Shown in pieces: positions 9,230 through 17,575 of a stretch of 64,000 nucleotides of DNA. The notes under the pieces were generated by a model, which ran no database searches, was not told the DNA's origin, and saw only the letters and a program-made list of their open reading frames with translations. Position 1 is the first letter of the stretch; every line of letters starts with the position of its first letter. The DNA is from Bog-473 sp963751335 (GTDB lineage: Bacteria > Actinomycetota > Acidimicrobiia > Acidimicrobiales > RAAP-2), in the NCBI GenBank assembly GCA_963751335.1, contig CAVVUB010000005.1, forward strand, positions 73,322-137,321. The letters run 5' to 3'. Made by a program: the position numbers and the translations under genes.

Positions 9230-9940
9230 GTGCTGCTGCTGCACCAGGTCCACCAGGTCGCGGGGGCCAAGGAGGACGCCTTCGACGACGCCTTCCGCGA
9301 CGAGTACATGCCGGCGCTGGCCAAGTCGGAGGGGTCCCGGCTGCTCTGGTACCTGCGCCTGTCCCACGGGTCGGGGCAGGCCTACACCGTGGTCTCCATC
9401 ACCGGCTGTCGCGATGCGGCCGCCTGGAAGGAGCTGGCCGAGCGCGTACGCAGCGGCGACCTGGCCGACTGGTCGGCGACGGTCGATGCCATGCGCCACT
9501 CCACCGTGGCCAAGGTCATGCAGCCGGTCTCCTGGTCCCCGCTGCAGGAGATCGATCTGGCCACGGTGCCGACCGACGGGTCAACGCACAAGAACTCGCT
9601 CTTCATGGAGGACACGGCCTGGCCGTTCGCCGGCGGATTGCGGGCCTACCTCGACAAGGCGGGCACCCTCTACGACCACACGTTGAGCAGCCAGAAGGAG
9701 GAGGGCACGGGCATGATCGAACTCGAGGCCGCCTTCCAGCCCGTCTTCGGAACCCACCAGACGACCGAGGTCGTCCTCTGGCAACGCGTGGTCAACACGA
9801 AGGCCGTCATGTGGATGCTGGGGCACGACCTGCCGGCGGAGGCGTCGGCCCCGGGGACGTGGCTCCACGATGCGCTCGAGGTCCGCGACCGCTGGGAGAG
9901 CCGGCTGCTGCGCAGCGCCGCCTGGTCGCCGCTGTACTGA
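9230..9940 (+). CDS. NIPSNAP/dimeric alpha-beta barrel-like protein
   Basis: Unassigned protein of 236 residues that seems to consist of two repeats of a ferredoxin-like (dimeric alpha/beta barrel) domain: LLLHQVHQVAGAKEDAF with FRDEYMPALAKSEGSRLLWY in the first half, and MIELEAAFQPVFGTHQTTEVVLWQRV in the second. Such NIPSNAP/EthD-like proteins often sit in degradation clusters with accessory or unknown roles. GTG start with CAGGGGG 8 bases upstream. It stands alone, facing the opposite-strand gene that follows. Confidence 0.45.
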   Translation: MLLLHQVHQVAGAKEDAFDDAFRDEYMPALAKSEGSRLLWYLRLSHGSGQAYTVVSITGCRDAAAWKELAERVRSGDLADWSATVDAMRHSTVAKVMQPVSWSPLQEIDLATVPTDGSTHKNSLFMEDTAWPFAGGLRAYLDKAGTLYDHTLSSQKEEGTGMIELEAAFQPVFGTHQTTEVVLWQRVVNTKAVMWMLGHDLPAEASAPGTWLHDALEVRDRWESRLLRSAAWSPLY

Positions 9941-9988
9941 GCGCCGCGGGCCGCACGCCCTTCGACCTGACGTCGGGCCCGTGAGGCC

Positions 9989-10865
9989 TCAGCGGATCGG
10001 GGCCAGGTCGTGCGGGCCCTGGGCGGGGTAGGCCGACGCCTCGCGCAGAGCGGAGCCCCAGGGGCCGAGGATGCCCAACAGCTCGTCGAAGTCCGAACCG
10101 AGGGTGTCCATGACGACCCGGCACTGGGCGTCCGTCGCCACTTCGACCTGCTCGCGGACGGCCCGGCCCTCCGCGGTCAACGCACCGTCGGCCAGGAGCC
10201 CCCGGACAACCAATCGAGCCTCGGCCTCGTCGAGGTCGTCGTCGGACCAGGCCCGGGTGCGGATGTAGGAGCGGAGCGGGAGGTGCCAGTAGAGCTCGGT
10301 CAGCAGGCCGACCTCGGTGGCGTCGAGGCCGCCCGAGGTCCATGCCGCGATGTGCGCGTCGCCGCGGTATTCGCGCAGGGTGTCGGCCAGGCGCCACATG
10401 TCTCCGAGGGGGTCACCGGGCAAACCCAGGGCGACGAGGCCGGCGAACAGCGGCTTGCCCTCGGGGCGGAGCGGTTCGACGGCGCGGGCCAGCAGTTCGA
10501 CGGCCCGGTCGAGACCGTCGGGTGTCGCGCCCGAGCACGCGTTCGAGCTGGGCCACGCCTCCCCGGGTGCGTGCGGCGCAGATCGTCGCGGCATCCACCT
10601 TGGTCCAGGCCCACTGCACCGCCGGCACCACCGCGGCCGGGTTGAAGACACCGAAGGCCGCCGCGACCACCTCGCCGGAGACCTGTCCCAACAGCGAACC
10701 GCGGCTGGCGAAATACGCCGGGCCGTCGGGCAGAGCGACGCCGTGGCTCGTGGCGCCCGGGCTCGGGTTGAACCCCAGCTCCGCATAGGCGGCATGAGCT
10801 TCGGGCGAGAAGTACACCTGGCCCGCGACCGGCTCGAGCGCCATGGCCAGCTGCCTGGTCCGCAT
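9989..10865 (-). CDS. SCO6745 family protein, frameshifted
   Basis: Actinobacterial protein of the SCO6745 family, whose function is not established (a winged-helix-like region is predicted for the family). Seen: the N-terminus RQLAMALEPVAGQVYFSPEA with AAYAELGF, a middle part with WAWTKVDAATI, and a C-terminus with LTELYWHLPLRSYI, EARLVVRGLLADGALTAEG and REQVEVATDAQC. The two halves lie in different frames; an extra G in the run near 10530 (GGTGTCGCGCCCG) breaks it. The start is taken at the ATG of MRTRQ; upstream codons have no ribosome site. It is divergent from the PH-domain gene 58 bases away. Confidence 0.65.
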
Positions 10866-10923
10866 CCCCGACGTCGCCACCACCGCCACGTTAGGCCCCA
10901 ATCGCTCCCTTAGCCTCTTGCCC

Positions 10924-11400
10924 ATGAGCACAGGCGGGCATCCGTGGCTGGCACCGTCCCCCGGGCTGTGGCGGATGCGCCGGGCCGAGGTGGTGGTGCT
11001 CACCGTCGTCCTGGCCGTCTTCTTCGGCTTGATCTTCCTGGCCGCCCAGGGCGCACTGGCGGGACTGATCAGCGTCGTGGTCGTCGCCGCCTTCGGCGGT
11101 GCACTGTCCTGGTTCGCCCATCGGCGCTTCCGGGCCTGGCGGTACCAGGAGCGCGACGAGGACCTGCTCGTCTCGCGCGGGGTGATGGTGCGGCGCCTCT
11201 CGGTCGTCCCCTACGGGCGCATGCAATTCGTCGAGGTGACGGCGGGACCGGTCGAGCGCATCTTCCACCTCTCGACGGTCAAGCTGCACACGGCGGCTGC
11301 GGCGAGCGACGCTCGCATTCCGGGTCTCGAGGTGGACGAGGCGGCACGTCTGCGCGACCGGCTCACCGAGCTGGGCGAGGCCATGGCGGCAGGCATGTGA
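10924..11400 (+). CDS. Bacterial PH-domain membrane protein, YdbS-like
   Basis: Small membrane protein (158 residues) with an N-terminal segment HPWLAPSPGLWRMRR, two adjacent hydrophobic helices (about residues 22-62) and a bPH_2 domain (DLLVSRGVMVRRLSVVPYGR then MQFVEVTAGPVERIF and STVKLHTA). In Bacillus the pair ydbS-ydbT has the same arrangement; a role in export or antimicrobial resistance has been proposed there. Its TGA overlaps the GTG of the next gene, so the two are coupled. Confidence 0.8.
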   Translation: MSTGGHPWLAPSPGLWRMRRAEVVVLTVVLAVFFGLIFLAAQGALAGLISVVVVAAFGGALSWFAHRRFRAWRYQERDEDLLVSRGVMVRRLSVVPYGRMQFVEVTAGPVERIFHLSTVKLHTAAAASDARIPGLEVDEAARLRDRLTELGEAMAAGM

Positions 11401-12854
11401 GCCGGCTGTCGGCCGGCGAGGGCTGGCGTCGACTGCATCCGGCGTCGCCGGTGGTGCGCATCGGCCGCCTGGCGCCCGCCCTCTTCCTCCTGCTGGTCCT
11501 CTCGAATGCCCACTCGGCCGCGGAGAACCAGACGGCACAGACCTACTACATCATCGTGTTCGCCGCGGTGACCGTGGTCTACGGCTTCATCCACTGGATG
11601 GTCACGCGCTGGCGATTCGAGGGCGACACGCTGCGGATAGAGACCGGGCTGATCCGGAGGGACTCGAGGCGTCTGCCCCTGGCCCGCATCCAGGGGGTCG
11701 ACATCGTGCGCCCGCTGCTCGGCCGCATCCTCGGGGTGTCCGAGCTGCGCATCCGCCTGGCCGGCTCGGGCTCGACCGACGGGAAACTCGCCTACCTGGG
11801 TGCGGCCGAAGCGGCCGAGCTCAAGCTGGCCCTCCTGGCCGGGCACCGAAGCAGCGAGACCGAGGCGTCGGACAGGACGGACCTCCCGCTGGCGACGGTG
11901 ACGGTCGGCCCGCTGCTCGGCTCGGTCCTGTTGTCGCTCGTCACGATCATCCTGGTCGGCACCATCGCTTCGCTCGTGGTGCTCGACCAGTTCCAACCGA
12001 AGACCGCCGCGGTGCTGGCCGGGATCCTCACCGTCTACCTGCTGGGCTTCGCCGGCATCATCTGGCGCCGGTTGTCCGGTCAGTACAACTTCACCGCAGT
12101 CGAAGGCCCCGACGGGGTGCACATCCAACGGGGACTCCTCCAGACCATCTCCGAGACCATCCCCTACAGCCGCATCCAGGCCGTGCACCAGGTGGAACCG
12201 CTGCTCTGGCGCCCGTTCGGCTGGTGCCGGCTCGAGGTCGACATCGCCGGCGCCACGCGGCGAAACCAGCGCAGCGAGGGGACGGCCGTCGTCCGCAAAG
12301 CGTTGCTGCCCGTGGGATCCCAACAAGACAGCTGGCACTTGATCGCACGTTTGCTCGGGGGACCCGACCCCGTCCGCACCCCGCCGCCGCGAAGGGCCCG
12401 TCTCAAGGCCCCCCTCAGCTACCACTTCCTTTCGGCCGGTCATGACGACACCCATGCCGTCTGTGTGACCGGGCGCATCAACCGGGCCACCACCTGGGTC
12501 CCGCTCGAGAAGTCCCAGAGCATCCGCCGGGTGCAGGGCCCCCTGCAGCGCCCGCTCGGCCTGGCCACGGTGCACGTCGACGTGGCCGGGCGGCGCACCC
12601 GCGCCGAATTCCGGGACCGCACCACGGAGGAGGCCGATGCCCTGGTCGGCGCGCTGACCGTCCGGAGCCGGGAGGCGCGGCGCCGCGGCCCGGCGCGACC
12701 TCCTCTGCCATCGTCGCCCGACACCGTTCCCTCGGGCTGGTACCCGGATCCTTCAGGGCACCACGAGCAGCGCTACTGGCACGACGGCCGCTGGACCGCG
12801 CAGGTCGGCGATGCGGGTCGCCGGACGACGGAGGTGCCTACGACGACGCCGTGA
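11397..12854 (+). CDS. Multi-PH-domain membrane protein, YdbT-like, with DUF2510 tail
   Basis: Partner of the preceding protein. The 485-residue chain starts at a GTG overlapping the upstream stop. It has a helix pair (about residues 21-60), a first bPH_2 domain (TLRIETGLIRRDSRRLPLAR, IQGVDIVRPLLGRILGV), a second helix pair (SVLLSLVTIILVGTIASLVV) with a second PH domain (DGVHIQRGLLQTISETIPYS), a third PH-like segment (WVPLEKSQSIRRVQGPLQRP) and a C-terminal DUF2510 motif PSGWYPDPSGHHEQRYWHDG. The DUF2510 tail is not part of the Bacillus protein. The 3' end overlaps the end of the opposite-strand P450 gene by 17 bases. Confidence 0.8.
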   Translation: MSRLSAGEGWRRLHPASPVVRIGRLAPALFLLLVLSNAHSAAENQTAQTYYIIVFAAVTVVYGFIHWMVTRWRFEGDTLRIETGLIRRDSRRLPLARIQGVDIVRPLLGRILGVSELRIRLAGSGSTDGKLAYLGAAEAAELKLALLAGHRSSETEASDRTDLPLATVTVGPLLGSVLLSLVTIILVGTIASLVVLDQFQPKTAAVLAGILTVYLLGFAGIIWRRLSGQYNFTAVEGPDGVHIQRGLLQTISETIPYSRIQAVHQVEPLLWRPFGWCRLEVDIAGATRRNQRSEGTAVVRKALLPVGSQQDSWHLIARLLGGPDPVRTPPPRRARLKAPLSYHFLSAGHDDTHAVCVTGRINRATTWVPLEKSQSIRRVQGPLQRPLGLATVHVDVAGRRTRAEFRDRTTEEADALVGALTVRSREARRRGPARPPLPSSPDTVPSGWYPDPSGHHEQRYWHDGRWTAQVGDAGRRTTEVPTTTP

Positions 12855-14076
12855 AGCGCATCGGGAAGTGGTCGATGGAGCGGATGCCGGACGTGTACTC
12901 GAGCGTCTGACCGGGTTCGATCTCGTACTCGGGAATGCGCTTGTGCCATTCCCGCAGCGCCACCCGAAGCTCCATCCGAGCCAGGTGGGACCCGAGGCAG
13001 CGGTGGATCCCTCCCCCGAAGGCCAGATGGCGGTTGACCTCACGATCGAAACGGACCACGTCGGCGTCGGGGAATTCGGCTTCGTCGGTGTTGGCCGAGC
13101 CGATCATGATCATGATCTGGTCCCCGGCGCCGATCGGACACCCGTTGAGCTCGGTGTCCTGCACGGCCACGCGGGCGATGCCCATGACCGGGGTCTCCCA
13201 GCGCAGCATCTCCTCGATGGCGTTGGGGATGAGCGACGGGTCGTCGACCAGCTGCTGGCGCTGCTCGGGATGCTGGGCCAGGAATGAGAACATGCAGTCG
13301 AGCGTCGCCGTGACGGTGTCGAGCCCGGCAATCAGGAAGAGGAAGCAGATGTCGAGAATGTCCTCGCGGGTGAGGCTGTCCCCCTCCATCTCGGCGTCGA
13401 GGAAGACTGACAGCAAGTCGTCCTTCCGCTCGACCTCGCGCTGGTCGAGCACCTTGTTGAAGTAGTCGTAGACGGAGTCGGCGACCTTCTGCTGGTACTC
13501 GGTGGCCTCCTTGGACCCGTAACGCTTCCCGGTGACGTGGTCGGGACGAATGATGCCGTCCTTCATGGTCAAGAAGGTGTCGAGCTCATCGGGGGGCAGG
13601 CCGAGGAGGGTCAGGAAGACCTGCGAGGGGAACGGGACGGAGAACTCCTTGGCGAAGTCCACCTCGCCGCGGTCGATGAACTGGTCGATGAGCTGGTTGA
13701 CCAGCGCCGACACCGATTCGTCCATGGCGGTCATCTTGCGGGGGGAGAAGATCGGGTCGAGCAACTTTCGGTACTTGCGCTGGTCGGGTGGGTCGATCTG
13801 GAGCGGGATCAGCGGCCGCTTGTTCTTCAGGTCGACCGCGTCCATGTTGGACGAGAAGATCTCGGGGTGGCGCAGGGCCTCATCGATCTCCGCCTTGCGC
13901 GAGAGGAGGATGCCGCGGCCCGAGGGAAGGTCGACCGACATGACCGGTTCCTCGCGCATCACTTTGAAGACGGGCTGCGGATTGCGGGCCATCTCCGGGT
14001 CCATGCCCGAGAGCGGGTTCTCGGTTCCACCGCCGCCGGCGGCGTCCTCTGTCGTCGTTTCCATCTCAGTCTCCAT
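12838..14076 (-). CDS. Cytochrome P450
   Basis: Heme-thiolate monooxygenase of 412 residues, soluble bacterial class. The I-helix oxygen-activation motif appears as AGLDTVT, the K-helix ExxR as EMLRW-ETPVMG, and the heme loop as FGGGIHRCLGSHLARME, with the Cys ligand near residue 358. The sequence resembles CYP125/CYP142-like or other actinobacterial sterol/terpene P450s only in general layout, so no substrate is assigned. The ATG at 14076 is preferred: GAGGAG lies 5 bases before it. It overlaps the stop of the upstream TetR gene by 11 bases, so both are probably one transcript. No ferredoxin gene is next to it. Confidence 0.9.
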   Translation of the reverse strand: METEMETTTEDAAGGGGTENPLSGMDPEMARNPQPVFKVMREEPVMSVDLPSGRGILLSRKAEIDEALRHPEIFSSNMDAVDLKNKRPLIPLQIDPPDQRKYRKLLDPIFSPRKMTAMDESVSALVNQLIDQFIDRGEVDFAKEFSVPFPSQVFLTLLGLPPDELDTFLTMKDGIIRPDHVTGKRYGSKEATEYQQKVADSVYDYFNKVLDQREVERKDDLLSVFLDAEMEGDSLTREDILDICFLFLIAGLDTVTATLDCMFSFLAQHPEQRQQLVDDPSLIPNAIEEMLRWETPVMGIARVAVQDTELNGCPIGAGDQIMIMIGSANTDEAEFPDADVVRFDREVNRHLAFGGGIHRCLGSHLARMELRVALREWHKRIPEYEIEPGQTLEYTSGIRSIDHFPMRFTASS

Positions 14077-14677
14077 CGGTCTCCTCTGGCTCTATCTGAA
14101 GAATGCGGTTCACGGACTGCACGAGCGACGCGTCGTCGGACTCGGGAATGATCCAGCTGCTGGCGAACAGGCGGACGATCAGGTCGGCCAATTGCCCCCG
14201 GTCGAGCTCGCCCCGGGCCACGACGGGGACGGTGTCGAGTGCGTCACCCAACCGTTCCACCAGCTCGGAATGGAGGGCAGGCAGGTGGTCGAGGAGGAAG
14301 CTCATGACGAAACCCGGCTCGGACTCGAAGAGCGAGCGGGCCGGATGCGACCGGATGAAGTCGAACGCATAGACCATGAAGTCACCGATGCGCTCTTGCG
14401 GCGTCCGGGCGGCGGCGAGCACGAGGTCCACCCCGTCGCTGAAGCGACGTTCGTCGTACGCGGCCGCCGCGGTCAGGACGTGGTCCTTGCTCGGGAAGTA
14501 GCGGTAGAGCGTGCCCCGGGAGATCCCGGCCGCCTCGGCGATCTCCTGCATGCCCAGGCGCCGGACACCCCGCCGGCCGATCAGACTGAGTGCGGCCACC
14601 AGGATGCGCTCCTCGGTGGCGCCGAGCTCGCGCTCGGCCACGATGCCGCCGACTTGCGCCTCCAGCGTCACTGCCAT
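14066..14677 (-). CDS. TetR family transcriptional regulator
   Basis: Regulator of 203 residues. The N-terminal helix-turn-helix is clear: ERILVAALSLIGRRGVRRLG, then MQEIAEAAGISRGTLYRYFP (recognition helix) and SKDHVLTAAAAY. The C-terminal ligand-binding domain is not assignable. It is the first gene of a transcript with the cytochrome P450, which it probably regulates together with itself, using the palindrome just upstream. Confidence 0.88.
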   Translation of the reverse strand: MAVTLEAQVGGIVAERELGATEERILVAALSLIGRRGVRRLGMQEIAEAAGISRGTLYRYFPSKDHVLTAAAAYDERRFSDGVDLVLAAARTPQERIGDFMVYAFDFIRSHPARSLFESEPGFVMSFLLDHLPALHSELVERLGDALDTVPVVARGELDRGQLADLIVRLFASSWIIPESDDASLVQSVNRILQIEPEETDGD

Positions 14678-14689
14678 TGCGGAACATAT

Positions 14690-14706
14690 TAGACACTTCG
14701 TGTCCT
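14690..14706. promoter_or_regulatory. Operator-like palindrome upstream of TetR-P450
   Basis: TAGACAC-TTC-GTGTCCTA: GACAC at 14692-14696 and GTGTC at 14700-14704 form a perfect inverted repeat around 14698, 15 bases before the TetR start codon. Short palindromes at this place are typical autoregulatory TetR sites. Confidence 0.5.
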
Positions 14707-14783
14707 ATTTGTCTCACCCGGGGCCTGACCAGGCTCGCAAAGGATCTCGGGAAGAGCCGCTCTCGGCGAGTTGCCTGCGGCGC

Positions 14784-17402
14784 TCAGCGCCGGGCGTGGG
14801 CCGGTGGTGAGGAGGCGCGCCGGCGGCGAATACGTGGCCAGGCGTAGATCCCGACCAGGCCGAGGAGGCCGATCACGGTGGCCAGGAGACCCAGGTGATT
14901 GGCCGAGGTGGAACCGTAGGTGAGGCGCACGTCGTGGCCGGTCGGCACGACCACCATGAGGTTGGGGGTGACCCGCCACGGACCTTGGGCGCCGCTGGCG
15001 TGCCAATTGGGGAAATAAGAGACCTTCACCAGCACGGGCGTGCCCACCTGCGAGACGTGGAAGGCAATGGTCGAGTCGGTGGTCGTGATGGCCGAGACCT
15101 TTGTCGCGGGCATGTGCTTCACCGCGGGCTTGACGTCGGTCACCGAAGTGCGGGGCCACGAGGACGGGCCGCTCTGGGCCAGCTCGACGTTCCACTTGGC
15201 CGGGTCGAGGTACCAAGCTTCCGACGGCTTCAGCCAGCTCGAAGGTGCCGGCTTGACCCCCGAGAGCACGACCGGGTCGTTGTGCAGCGGGGTCACGAGC
15301 GCGGTGTCGCGCACCTCGTAGATGTTCCACGTCGTGTGCGTGACCGCGCCGTTGTAGTTGTACGTCCACGGTCCGGTCTTGGCCACCAGCTTGAGAGCCG
15401 GGTCGGCGTTCGCCGCCGCCTCCACGGTGGGCGTCTCGGCCATGAAGTACTTCACCCCGAGAAGTTGGAGGTGCTGGACGCCCAGGGGCACGTTGACGGG
15501 TCCGTAGTCCAGGCCGACCTCGGGCTCGGAGGGTCCCGCCGAGAGCTCGGCCTGGTTCAGAAAGTGGTACGGCGTGGTGGCGGACGACTCGAAGAGGAGG
15601 CCCTCCATGGAGTCGACGCAGCCATTGGTCCAGTAGGGCAGGAGCATGAGCGCCTCGGGGGTCCCGAAGCGGTTCTCGCTCGCGCTGTACTCCCACATCT
15701 CACGTCCACAGCCGTACTTCTTGGCCACCGACTCCATCGTGGTCATGATGGAGCGGTACTCGGGGTAGGAGGCCTGGCCCTCGTACCCGAGGTAGTTGTA
15801 GTTGGACCAGTTCGCCACCTCGTTGGGGCCGGTGTGCACTCCCGGGACGTCGTGGGCCATCCACGAGACGAACGGAGGCACGACGACGAGCAGGGCACCC
15901 AGCAGGCCCAAGATGGCGCCGCTCACGGCGGCGGGTCTCCAGCGTGGAGCCGGCGCCCGGTGCGGCGTCAGGAGGTCGACGGAGGGAACGAGCGGCGGCG
16001 CCCCGTGCCCGACCGGCGCGTCCACCGAACGGGGTCGGTGCTCCTCAGCGGCGAACACACCCGCGGACTCGCCATCCGGCGCGTCGACCAACGGCATATC
16101 GCCGATCAGCGAAGGCAGCGCGGTGGCATCGTCCCAGCGCCGGAGCCGCAGACGGCGCCACCACATGGCCACCGCGACACAGCCCGTGCCGAAGGCCCAG
16201 GCGGCCATGAGGTAGACCGAGAGGAACCAGAGCGGCAGCAACCGCACGTTGTAGAGGCTCCCCTGCGGGTCGATCGCGGTGGCCACCCCTGAGGCAATGC
16301 CCAGCAGGGTGAGGCAGATGCCGAAGCGGCTCCGCACCAACACGGCGGTGATGACCCCCAAGCCGGCCAACACCAGGGCCCACGTGTCCGCCTCGCGGAA
16401 GTAGAGGGCCCACCCTTCGACATTCGTGTAGCCCATGGAGATGGAGTACGCGTGCTCCAGCCCGAACGGTCCGAGCCAGAACCCGGTGAGCAGGATGCCG
16501 ATGAGCACGGTCGAGGCGGCCCACCACAAGGTGCGCCAAATGGAGACGGCCCGGTCGAGCGCTCCGCTCCCGCCGATACGCAGGATGCCGTCGTCGCGGA
16601 TGCCCCAGCGTGCCGGCAGCAACTCGACCACCGTGATGATGGCGGCACCTCCCAGTGCGTACATGCCCCCGACGATGTGAGAGAGAACGCACACGGCCAA
16701 GACCACCGCGGCCCAGCCCCGGTGCCGGCCCTCGCGCACGGCGCAGGCGAAGAGCCCGACGAAGAGGACGGCCAGGGACAGGCTGAACGAGTACGCGTAC
16801 TCCCCGGCCAGCGTCGAGAAGAGGTTCCCACCGTAGATGGTGAACGTGTAGTCGAAGAGGAACGGCAAGGTGGCGGCGGCCATGATCGTCGGAATGGGTG
16901 GGCGCAACCGGAAGAAGCGACCGCAGGCCCAGGCGCAGACGGGCAGGATGAGCGACCCGAGAATGGTGCCCAGCTTGAAGGCAATGTCGTAGGGGATCAC
17001 CCAGCCGCCGATGGCGATGAAGAAATCGGGGATGGTGAAGTAGAAGGTGTAGAGGGGGAATCCGTCGTACCAGCCCGGGTCCCATCCCGTGATGTGCCCA
17101 TGGCTCAGCAGCGTCTCGAGGTACTTGGGCATTGCGATGTGCGCGCCCGTGTCACCCCCGGTGGTCGTCGTGTTGGAGAGGAGCAGGCTGGGGTGGAGCT
17201 GCCAGAGGGTGACCGCCATCACCGCACCGATGGTGAGGACGGTGATGGCACCGGGGACCCACCACAGACTGCGGCGACCTCCGCTCACGTCGAGGTCTTC
17301 GCCTTGGAGGGCGGCGGAGGGCGCGGCGTGACCCGCTGCCCGCTCATCGGGGTCAGGTGGCGCCCAGTCGGGTGATGTCGGTGGAGGTGGGTACAGGCTC
17401 AC
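14784..17402 (-). CDS. Large polytopic membrane protein with PTPS-related domain
   Basis: Integral membrane protein of 872 residues of the type called 6-pyruvoyl-tetrahydropterin synthase-related (a name from a Pfam domain; no pterin chemistry is implied). It has a Pro-rich cytoplasmic N-terminus, about 10-12 hydrophobic helices (for example SLWWVPGAITVLTIGAVMAV), a first periplasmic loop with GGDTGAHIAMPKYLE and WDPGWYDGFPLYTFYF, and a long C-terminal extracytoplasmic part before a last helix. The layout with an acidic residue in the first loop recalls GT-C glycosyltransferases, so a role with lipid-linked sugars is possible but unproven. A single gene between two unrelated units. Confidence 0.7.
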   Translation of the reverse strand: MSLYPPPPTSPDWAPPDPDERAAGHAAPSAALQGEDLDVSGGRRSLWWVPGAITVLTIGAVMAVTLWQLHPSLLLSNTTTTGGDTGAHIAMPKYLETLLSHGHITGWDPGWYDGFPLYTFYFTIPDFFIAIGGWVIPYDIAFKLGTILGSLILPVCAWACGRFFRLRPPIPTIMAAATLPFLFDYTFTIYGGNLFSTLAGEYAYSFSLSLAVLFVGLFACAVREGRHRGWAAVVLAVCVLSHIVGGMYALGGAAIITVVELLPARWGIRDDGILRIGGSGALDRAVSIWRTLWWAASTVLIGILLTGFWLGPFGLEHAYSISMGYTNVEGWALYFREADTWALVLAGLGVITAVLVRSRFGICLTLLGIASGVATAIDPQGSLYNVRLLPLWFLSVYLMAAWAFGTGCVAVAMWWRRLRLRRWDDATALPSLIGDMPLVDAPDGESAGVFAAEEHRPRSVDAPVGHGAPPLVPSVDLLTPHRAPAPRWRPAAVSGAILGLLGALLVVVPPFVSWMAHDVPGVHTGPNEVANWSNYNYLGYEGQASYPEYRSIMTTMESVAKKYGCGREMWEYSASENRFGTPEALMLLPYWTNGCVDSMEGLLFESSATTPYHFLNQAELSAGPSEPEVGLDYGPVNVPLGVQHLQLLGVKYFMAETPTVEAAANADPALKLVAKTGPWTYNYNGAVTHTTWNIYEVRDTALVTPLHNDPVVLSGVKPAPSSWLKPSEAWYLDPAKWNVELAQSGPSSWPRTSVTDVKPAVKHMPATKVSAITTTDSTIAFHVSQVGTPVLVKVSYFPNWHASGAQGPWRVTPNLMVVVPTGHDVRLTYGSTSANHLGLLATVIGLLGLVGIYAWPRIRRRRASSPPAHARR

Positions 17403-17575
17403 AATGTCCGGGTCGGTACCGAAGCGGTCGGTGGCGTGCCGAAGCCCAAATGGTTGAGGGGCGCCTGGTGAACCCTGCTCGCGCCGTCCCTCGGCATCGG
17501 GGCCACGTTACCGGCCGAACCTCGGCCGGCTGGGTCGCCCCGGGGGGCGAAGCCCGGCCCGAACGCAAGGCCGGC

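Noticed and set aside
9941..9988. Terminator between the convergent genes near 9.95 kb
   Set aside because: GC-rich words (GGGCCG, GGGCCC) are present but no continuous stem of more than 5-6 pairs could be drawn.
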